A program made the position numbers and the translations under genes. DNA of 9,858 nucleotides, taken from NCBI GenBank assembly GCA_041689995.1, contig JBDNFD010000078.1, forward strand, positions 1 to 9,858, in the 5' to 3' direction. The DNA comes from DASSWG01 sp041689995. GTDB taxonomy: Bacteria > Bacteroidota > Bacteroidia > Flavobacteriales > Flavobacteriaceae. Every line of letters starts with the position of its first letter. Within the stretch, counting starts at the first letter, position 1. The notes beneath the pieces are model-generated. The model was given only the letters and a program-made list of their open reading frames with translations, searched no databases and was not told where the DNA came from. Shown here piece by piece: positions 5,352 to 9,858 of the stretch.

Positions 5352-5789
5352 ATGGCAACTACATTACAGATATTACAAGATACGCTTCAAAATCAGTCCT
5401 CAACCGAGAAAATTAACTCGGCCGTTGAAAAGACAGAACATTTTAACTGGTGGTCACTTCTTGCCATTATTGAACTCGTTATCATTTTAACTTTGATTTA
5501 CAAAAATCAGAAGATTAAAAACAAAGTAAATATAAAAGAGGAGTTTGGTAATATAAAAAAAGGAAGTTCATCAGATATGGATATGGATAACCTTGTAAAA
5601 AGTATGCACGGTTCTAGAGAGCTATATAAAAAATTGAGTAGGAAATGCCACCCAGATAGGTTTCAAGATGAAATGCTAAAAGATAAAGCTGATAAGATTT
5701 TTCAAGACATTTCCCGGTATAAACGAAATCACGCAAAATTAACTCAACTTCAAAAACAAGCTGAGAAGGAATTGGATATTAAATTTTAA
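5352..5789 (+). CDS. Single-pass membrane protein with a J-domain-like tail
   Basis: This 145-residue protein has a short N-terminal segment, one membrane helix (about 32-50, WWSLLAIIELVIILTLIY), a charged linker, and a C-terminal stretch like helices II and III of a DnaJ J-domain. That stretch has SRELYKKLSRKCHPDRF (88-104) with the diagnostic HPD at 100-102, then ADKIFQDISRYKRNHAKL (113-130). In J-proteins the HPD triad stimulates the ATPase of Hsp70 (DnaK). By the positive-inside rule KNQKIKNK after the helix puts the tail in the cytoplasm, where DnaK is. Helix I of a standard J-domain is not clear, so it may be a divergent or degenerate version. It sits 7 bases after the preceding gene and 19 before the next membrane gene, so it is probably an operon member. 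What it recruits Hsp70 to is unknown. Confidence 0.75.
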   Translation: MATTLQILQDTLQNQSSTEKINSAVEKTEHFNWWSLLAIIELVIILTLIYKNQKIKNKVNIKEEFGNIKKGSSSDMDMDNLVKSMHGSRELYKKLSRKCHPDRFQDEMLKDKADKIFQDISRYKRNHAKLTQLQKQAEKELDIKF

Positions 5790-5808
5790 CCTAAATAAAT
5801 CAACTATT

Positions 5809-6240
5809 ATGAACGATTCAGGAGGAGCAATTTTCACGATTGTATTATTGGTAATAAGAATAATCATCACGGTTTATTGTGTCAACAAAGCCGGTGACTT
5901 AAACAGGAGCAAAGGTGGTTGGGGTATTTTCGGCTTTTTACTTCCGATTGTTGCCCTAATTTGGATTCAGTTTATGAAACCGAAAATGATTTGGGAAGAC
6001 CAGAGTGAAGCAAAATCCCAAACAGGAATGAGTGATTCGGACAATACTGGCTGTATAGCCATAATTCTATATGGCGGAACGATTGCCCTTTCAATTGTTT
6101 CTGGTGTTTTGGCTTGGAACTGGGTTGAACCGGAAAGCTTTTTTGGCGCAATTGGGTTCATCATTCTCTGGGGGATTTTAAGTACAATAGGACATTATAT
6201 TGCCATGGGTATCGTTGCTCTTTTTGGCGGAATGAATTGA
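5809..6240 (+). CDS. Four-helix inner-membrane protein of unknown function
   Basis: This 143-residue protein has four likely membrane segments at about 6-25, 37-56, 80-103 and 111-139. The first pair is joined by a short basic loop with KAGDLNRSKGGW and followed by KPKMIW, a layout seen in small Bacteroidota membrane proteins with a LNR...GW...FGFLLPIVA motif. An acidic, polar loop (62-79) separates the two pairs. There is no enzyme motif. It is the last gene of the series that starts at 3922, 19 bases after the J-domain-like protein; a 149-base gap follows. It could be the membrane partner of that protein. No family name can be given with confidence. Confidence 0.7.
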   Translation: MNDSGGAIFTIVLLVIRIIITVYCVNKAGDLNRSKGGWGIFGFLLPIVALIWIQFMKPKMIWEDQSEAKSQTGMSDSDNTGCIAIILYGGTIALSIVSGVLAWNWVEPESFFGAIGFIILWGILSTIGHYIAMGIVALFGGMN

Positions 6241-6389
6241 AACAAATAGTTGACTTAAAATTTTTTGGAAACCAAAACCTAATGTATCCGTATACAAAAC
6301 TTGAAATGAAAATTTAAAGAATAAGTTTTCTTTTGTTCATTTGGAATTGATTGTTCTTGGACTTTGAAAAATATACTAAACCATAAATT

Positions 6390-6860
6390 ATGAAAAAAAC
6401 ATGCTTACTCCTATTTTTTGCTTTGGTATTCTCCAATGCAAATAGCCAATGTGAAAATTTAATATTTAATAACAAAACATATCCTGGAATTTGTATTTCA
6501 AATGCGATTAAATGGTTTAATATGTCAAGACAGGAATGGTCAAGTAAAATGGAAACATATGACTTTTCTGATTCTGGGTATAGCGATGGGGCACCTTTTT
6601 ATTCTTCAGGTGTGGACCTGAATGACGACGGAATATTATATGCTATTACCAAAGATTTTGGTCTTCTAACAATAGAAAACTCTCCATTAAATGAATTTAA
6701 AATAAATATCTTTAAAAAAATAGTTGTCGAGCTTGAACCATATTTTATTGAAAGAAAAGGAAATATGGCTCTTTTCCGTTTTAAATATTCTGGGGATATT
6801 TATCAATTTGGATTAAGCCAAAGTTCAGATTGGGACATGTTATTTATTGGGAAACTATAA
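6390..6860 (+). CDS. Small secreted protein of unknown function
   Basis: This 156-residue protein has a clear Sec signal peptide: MKK, then the hydrophobic core LLLFFALVF, and a likely cleavage after ANSQ (residue 20). The mature part has two early cysteines (21 and 35) that may pair. It contains an aspartate/glycine-rich segment, SDSGYSDGAPFYSSGVDLNDDG (60-81), and then a mixed strand-helix region ending in LFIGKL. C21 follows SQ, which is not a lipobox, so export without a lipid anchor is more likely. The gene is separated by gaps on both sides (149 and 130 bases) and probably has its own promoter. No family recognised. Confidence 0.7.
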   Translation: MKKTCLLLFFALVFSNANSQCENLIFNNKTYPGICISNAIKWFNMSRQEWSSKMETYDFSDSGYSDGAPFYSSGVDLNDDGILYAITKDFGLLTIENSPLNEFKINIFKKIVVELEPYFIERKGNMALFRFKYSGDIYQFGLSQSSDWDMLFIGKL

Positions 6861-6990
6861 AAAAGATTACAGAGTCACATAAAATTACATTTGTAAAAAA
6901 CACCTAACCATTTCAAAATTGAAAAAATTAGTAATAAACACAGAAAGCCGAAAACTAATTTAGAGTAGGCAATAATTTAAATTTGTACTT

Positions 6991-7338
6991 ATGAAACGAT
7001 TTATTTTACTCTTGGCACTTGCACTAGCAACAACAGTCTTCAGTCGGGTCACCTATTCAAAAGACACCTTCGGGAATACCGTGAAGAGAGACCAATATGG
7101 TAATACGATTTCAACCTATTCCAAAGAGGCTTTTGGGAACACCGTTCTAAGGGATGAGTATAGCAATGCCGAGGCAACCTATTCCATACAGTACAAAGAG
7201 ATGAATATGGTAATACGCAAGTAACGTACTCTGAGGGTGCTTTCCGGGAATACCGTAAAAAGAGATCAATATGGAAACACAATCGGCACGTACTCAAAAG
7301 ATACCTTTAGCAATACAATTTATACGCCGAATAATTAA
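6991..7338 (+). pseudogene. Exported 21-residue-repeat protein broken by two frameshifts
   Basis: The frame begins with a signal peptide (MKRFILLLALALATTVFS). It is followed by 63-base units whose protein pattern is TYSKxxFGNTVxRDxYxNxx: unit 1 at 7051-7113 and unit 2 at 7114-7176. Unit 3 (from 7177) lacks about 16 bases compared with its neighbours, which throws the frame to a TAA at 7222-7224. The shifted frame then reads TVQRDEYGNTQV, TYSEGAF. An extra C at about 7244-7245 restores the first frame, which reads GNTVKRDQYGNTIG, TYSKDTFSNTIYTPNN and stops at 7338. The whole was therefore a protein of about 115-120 residues with five repeats. As it stands, a 77-residue truncated product would be made. 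Repeat slippage explains the first change; sequencing error could explain the second. Confidence 0.8.
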
Positions 7339-7352
7339 CCTAAATAAAACCC

Positions 7353-7748
7353 ATGAAACTACACCCAGAAACCAAAAAAGAAAAACGACAAGCGATGTCC
7401 GTTGCAGATTTGCAAAACGCTGTTATCTACACTTTTATCCATTACGATACGAGTTATTTAGAGCCGTTGGATCCAGATGCAATTTATTCCTATAATTACA
7501 AGGATGAATTCATTGCAGAGTTAGAACGGAAAATTGATAAGTTAAAGAAGGATTACCCTGAAGGGCTTTATGCCAGAGAATCAGTGTGTATGTTTTGTTA
7601 CCCAGGATCAAATGCTTTCAGCTTTTATTCAAAGAGTACTGACAAATATGTGATGCGTTACGTGATCGCCGAAGAGGAGGATATGTATAGAGTACAACCT
7701 TGTGGTAACGATCCTATTCCAGATGGCAAAAATGGAATGCCTTTTTGA
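7353..7748 (+). CDS. CxxC-containing protein of unknown function
   Basis: This 131-residue protein appears intact and cytoplasmic (no signal peptide, no membrane helix). It starts with a very basic segment, KLHPETKKEKRQAM. A helical region with DEFIAELERKIDKLKKDYPEG (51-71) follows. Then comes a conserved-looking core: C79-M-F-C82-YPGSNAFSFYSKSTDKYVMRYV, and a last cysteine at 117 in VQPCGND. Two cysteines spaced CxxC plus a later one could bind a metal or be redox-active, but a four-ligand site is not visible. M15 is an alternative start. It lies 14 bases after the broken repeat gene and 12 before the frameshifted secreted gene, so all were probably one operon. No family recognised. Confidence 0.65.
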   Translation: MKLHPETKKEKRQAMSVADLQNAVIYTFIHYDTSYLEPLDPDAIYSYNYKDEFIAELERKIDKLKKDYPEGLYARESVCMFCYPGSNAFSFYSKSTDKYVMRYVIAEEEDMYRVQPCGNDPIPDGKNGMPF

Positions 7749-7760
7749 AAAATTAACATT

Positions 7761-8176
7761 ATGAAAGTAATACTCACTTTTCTTATACTAACTATTGGAT
7801 TTACCGCAAGTGCTCAAGACTTCAGTGGTGATTACACCAGTGATTACACCACATTTAAAGACGAACAAAACTCCGACAATAATTTTCAAGAAACTACGAC
7901 ATTCAATATTGCGATAATTTTTGGAGACAAAACAACGGCTATGTGGCCATTCAGGACCCACGCATTCCAAAAAAAATATTGATATATAAAGTGGAGCAAT
8001 TTCTTGATAAAATTGAACGAAATGGAGCCGTCTATAATATTTATCAAACTGTTTCCCAACACACCCTAGATCCAATTCAAACCAAAGTAGTCTTATACAA
8101 GAATAAAAAAGGAGAATTGAATTTGATGGTTTCGGATGATGAAAGTAGTCAGGTTTTTCATAGAATCAAAAAATAA
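7761..8176 (+). pseudogene. Secreted protein gene with a single frameshift
   Basis: The first frame gives a signal peptide (MKVILTFLILTIGFTASAQ) and then DFSGDYTSDYTTFKDEQ up to about TTTFNIA near 7910. After that it turns into unlikely text and stops at 7982. Moving one base back in frame from about 7912 gives a convincing continuation, DNFWRQNNGYVAIQDPRIPKK, through YKVEQFLDKIERNG to FHRIKK and a TAA at 8174-8176. The whole would be about 139 residues. A one-base loss near the T run at 7918-7922 or just before it is the simplest cause. The original product looks like a small periplasmic or secreted beta-rich protein; no named family. A sequencing error is possible. Confidence 0.75.
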
Positions 8177-8198
8177 TTAATTCTAATTATACTAAAAA

Positions 8199-8305
8199 AT
8201 GAAAAAATAAGTCTTTTTCTAATAGTTCAGTTAACGACAATTACATTTGTCTTTGGCCAGTGCAATACTCAGATAACCCAGAACAAATATTTAGATGCCA
8301 TTTGA
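8199..8305 (+). pseudogene. Truncated stub of an exported protein gene
   Basis: ATG AAA AAA is followed at once by TAA, but adding one A to the run of six (8202-8207) gives MKKISLFLIVQLTTITFVFG. That is a textbook signal peptide with a cleavage site after FGQ, continuing CNTQITQNKYLDAI before a stop at 8303-8305. Both the start and the body are therefore damaged: a lost base in a homopolymer and a missing remainder. The rest of the gene may have been deleted up against rseP, whose stop codon is 30 bases away. Confidence 0.6.
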
Positions 8306-8310
8306 TTCCC

Positions 8311-8335
8311 AAAAAGAATAACCCGTCAATTCTTT
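8311..8335 (-). terminator. rseP: Possible rho-independent terminator of rseP
   Basis: On the minus strand AAAGAAT pairs with ATTCTTT across a 9-base loop, followed by further T residues, directly at the rseP stop codon. The stem is short and has only one G/C pair, so termination strength is doubtful. Position after a convergent gene end favours it. Confidence 0.3.
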
Positions 8336-9648
8336 CAACCCCCAAACAGCCAACGATAAACATCGTTTCCATTTGCGTACAAGACCAGAGCGATCAAAAT
8401 GAAAAACCCGACTATTTGTGCATATTCCATGACTTTTTCATTGGGTTTGCGTCCGGAGATCATTTCATAAAGTAGGAACATGACATGGCCGCCATCGAGT
8501 GCGGGGATCGGCAAAATGTTCATAAACGCAAGTATTATGGAAATAAATGCCGTCGTTCCCCAAAATTGTTGCCAATTCCAGACATCAGGGAAAAGTCCAC
8601 CGATAGCTCCGAAGCCGCCCAATTGAGTAGCTCCTTTCGCCGTAAAAACATAACTGAATTGTGCGATATAATCATGTAAAGTCCAATAGCCCAATTCTAC
8701 TCCTTTTTCGATGCTTCCCAGAAATCCGTAGTTTACTTTTTCGATTTGAAAAGGCCTATTCGTAGAAACTCCAATGATACCTTCTTCCGTGGGCGTCAAT
8801 TCCGCCATTTTTCGCTCATTCCCGCGGAAATATTCAATGCTTATCGGTTTGCCAACATTTTCTGTGATTTGCTGCTCAAATTCATGCCAATAGACAACCT
8901 TGTTCCCATTCACGCCAACGATACTGTCCTTTTTTTGTAAACCTGCTTTCGCCGCAGGATGATCAGCAAGCACACTGTCCACAACCGGATAGGTTATCGT
9001 GGTGAAAGGCGACATCATTCCCTCTTGCCACATATAAGAACCAATTTCTTCGGGAACGGCAAAGGTTTCTTTTTTCCCATTTTGATGAACTACCGTTATG
9101 CTTTGAATATCACGAACAAATAATTGACGGTTGATATCCAGTGGATTTTCAAAATTTTCGCCGTTCACTTTTAAAATCCGATCGCCATCCTGAAATCCGA
9201 GTTCTTCAAAATAAGGTGCCACCTCAAAACCCAAGGGCATACTTTCAATTTTGTTTCCGCCCCAAACAAAAACGATCATGATGAAAATTGCCACTCCCAC
9301 AATAATATTCACTGTCACACCTCCAAGCATAATAATTAGACGTTGCCAAGTGGGTTTGCTCCGAAATTCCCATGGTTGTGGCGGTTGGGCCATTTGCTCT
9401 TTATCCATGCTTTCATCGATCATCCCGGAAATTTTCACATAACCACCCAAAGGCAACCACCCGATTCCATATACCGTTTCACCAATTTGCTTTTTGAAAA
9501 GGGAAAATTTCACATCAAAGAACAAGTAGAATTTTTCGACCCGCGTTTTGAATATTTTTGCTGGAATAAAATGTCCGAATTCATGCAGGATAATAAGCAG
9601 GGATAAACTCAAAAGTAATTGTATCGCCTTTATAAAAAATGGATCCAT
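8335..9648 (-). CDS. rseP: RIP metalloprotease RseP (site-2 protease)
   Basis: This 437-residue inner-membrane zinc protease cuts membrane-spanning substrates within the bilayer. In well-studied bacteria it releases an extracytoplasmic sigma factor by cleaving its anti-sigma factor and also clears signal peptides. The zinc site HEFGH is at 22-26 in the first membrane helix, with the third zinc ligand in NILPIPALDGGH (377-388, D385). The conserved GGVTVN is at 109-114. Two PDZ domains lie at about 140-200 and 220-290 (GFQDGDRILKVNGE and GLQKKDSIVGVNG). Membrane helices lie near 8-28, 105-130, 365-390 and 410-430. Length is normal for the family and nothing is missing. Its GC content is higher than that of the genes to its left, consistent with a resident core gene beside accessory DNA. 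It is transcribed away from 9854, with a promoter-like element upstream. Confidence 0.97.
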   Translation of the reverse strand: MDPFFIKAIQLLLSLSLLIILHEFGHFIPAKIFKTRVEKFYLFFDVKFSLFKKQIGETVYGIGWLPLGGYVKISGMIDESMDKEQMAQPPQPWEFRSKPTWQRLIIMLGGVTVNIIVGVAIFIMIVFVWGGNKIESMPLGFEVAPYFEELGFQDGDRILKVNGENFENPLDINRQLFVRDIQSITVVHQNGKKETFAVPEEIGSYMWQEGMMSPFTTITYPVVDSVLADHPAAKAGLQKKDSIVGVNGNKVVYWHEFEQQITENVGKPISIEYFRGNERKMAELTPTEEGIIGVSTNRPFQIEKVNYGFLGSIEKGVELGYWTLHDYIAQFSYVFTAKGATQLGGFGAIGGLFPDVWNWQQFWGTTAFISIILAFMNILPIPALDGGHVMFLLYEMISGRKPNEKVMEYAQIVGFFILIALVLYANGNDVYRWLFGG

Positions 9649-9670
9649 AGGTTTCTATCGTAAATTCCGG

Positions 9671-9678
9671 CAAAAATA
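9671..9678 (-). promoter_or_regulatory. rseP: -7 promoter element for rseP
   Basis: On the minus strand this reads TATTTTTG, an exact match to the Bacteroidota -7 consensus TAnnTTTG, ending 22 bases before the rseP ATG. About 20 bases further upstream is a T run where the -33 TTG-type element would be, without a good match. It would give a short leader of about 15-20 bases. Confidence 0.45.
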
Positions 9679-9714
9679 GGCTTTTACGCCCTCTTAAAAA
9701 AGTTTTATCATTCC

Positions 9715-9727
9715 TTGCCCAGGGCAA
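9715..9727. promoter_or_regulatory. Short palindrome upstream of rseP
   Basis: TTGCCC and GGGCAA flank a single A, making a 13-base symmetric site. It is the only GC-rich patch in an otherwise AT-rich divergent intergenic region, about 37 bases upstream of the putative -7 element. It could be a regulator site for rseP or for the divergent gene. Confidence 0.3.
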
Positions 9728-9821
9728 ACGCATTAAAAAACGAATATTTTTTTCTAAAATTGATTGAAAAAAAAATTGAAGGAATCCACTTAATTTATTA
9801 GATTATCTTGCGCGAAATTTG

Positions 9822-9851
9822 TATATTATACTGATAATCAATATATTATAC
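9822..9851 (+). repeat. TATATTATAC direct repeat in front of the last gene start
   Basis: TATATTATAC occurs at 9822-9831 and again at 9842-9851, exactly 20 bases apart (about two helical turns). The second copy ends 2 bases before the ATG at 9854. This spacing suits two regulator subunits bound on one DNA face, but the sequence is simple A/T and chance is possible. Confidence 0.35.
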
Positions 9852-9853
9852 AA

Positions 9854-9858
9854 ATGAA
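9854..9858 (+). CDS. Possible start of a gene divergent from rseP
   Basis: An ATG followed by AA sits at the right edge after about 200 bases of A/T-rich sequence with no other gene. It is preceded by AATTTG and a TATATTATAC repeat, so it has the look of a gene start. Only one codon and two bases are visible; no product can be named. Confidence 0.3.

Noticed and set aside
6263..6277. TTTTGG/CCAAAA hairpin after the membrane operon
   Set aside because: The six-base, AT-rich stem has a three-base loop and no T tract after it; too weak to call a terminator.
6978..6985. TAAATTTG, a match to the -7 consensus in front of the repeat-protein gene
   Set aside because: It lies only five bases from the ATG and would require a leaderless message, and no -33 element is visible.
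7049..7297. Minus-strand 82-codon ORF across the repeat gene
   Set aside because: It is the antisense of the 63-base repeats and explains nothing that the plus-strand signal peptide and repeat pattern do not.
8335..9648. Several plus-strand ORFs of 60-90 codons inside rseP
   Set aside because: They are shadows of a strongly conserved gene on the other strand and show no protein-like features of their own.
1..9858. CRISPR arrays, tRNA or rRNA genes, transposase genes
   Set aside because: No spaced short-repeat array, no cloverleaf or rRNA-like stretch and no transposase or integrase motif was seen in the window.

Overview
The window looks like a Flavobacteriia-type (Bacteroidota) chromosome. 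It is AT-rich, gene starts lack clear Shine-Dalgarno sites, intergenic stretches are rich in A and T, and the proteins are of types common in that class: an ORF6N-domain protein, a regulator N-terminus beginning MPVNLNAFVRYKTID, XRE regulators ending in a LELFDF-like tail, and short secreted or lipoprotein genes. Placement rests on protein character alone; no rRNA or tRNA is present.

Left part (1-2840), remnants of a defence or restriction island. A minus-strand gene leaves at the left edge (start at 59), diverging from a DUF1828/DUF1829 protein (217-987). A 366-base gap follows with a 23-bp direct repeat and a short decayed coding stretch. Next is a telling fossil: one 154-codon ORF (1354-1818) whose first ~105 residues are the nuclease domain of a type I restriction subunit (HsdR) and whose last ~45 residues look like the C-terminus of the methylase subunit (HsdM). 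This is what an in-frame deletion across an hsdR-hsdM operon would leave. It overlaps (ATGA) a gutted copy of an ORF6N gene (1815-1960), which leads directly into an intact ORF6N gene with a phospholipase-D-like C-terminus (1957-2838). The specificity subunit HsdS is absent. Both ORF6N copies carry a 25-nt near-perfect palindrome inside the coding sequence.

Middle part (2862-6240), regulators and a membrane operon. Two minus-strand regulators follow: a winged-helix protein of the WYL-regulator type that lacks a WYL domain (2862-3497), and a small XRE repressor (3621-3875). Each has an inverted repeat just upstream of its start. Divergent from the XRE gene is a tight plus-strand series: a two-domain lipoprotein, an unknown soluble protein, a single-pass membrane protein with a J-domain-like HPD tail, and a four-helix membrane protein. 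No known pathway is recognised for this set, and it is the best candidate for an undescribed system here.

Right part (6390-8305), a run of small exported proteins in decay. One secreted protein is intact. A 21-residue-repeat protein is broken by two compensating frameshifts, a 131-residue CxxC protein is intact, another secreted protein is frameshifted, and a signal-peptide stub is truncated.

Right edge (8335-9858). The conserved housekeeping gene rseP (site-2 protease) lies on the minus strand, with visibly higher GC than the accessory genes, a good Bacteroidota -7 promoter element and a possible terminator. A divergent gene probably begins at 9854. rseP is the likely core anchor, with everything to its left being accessory DNA.
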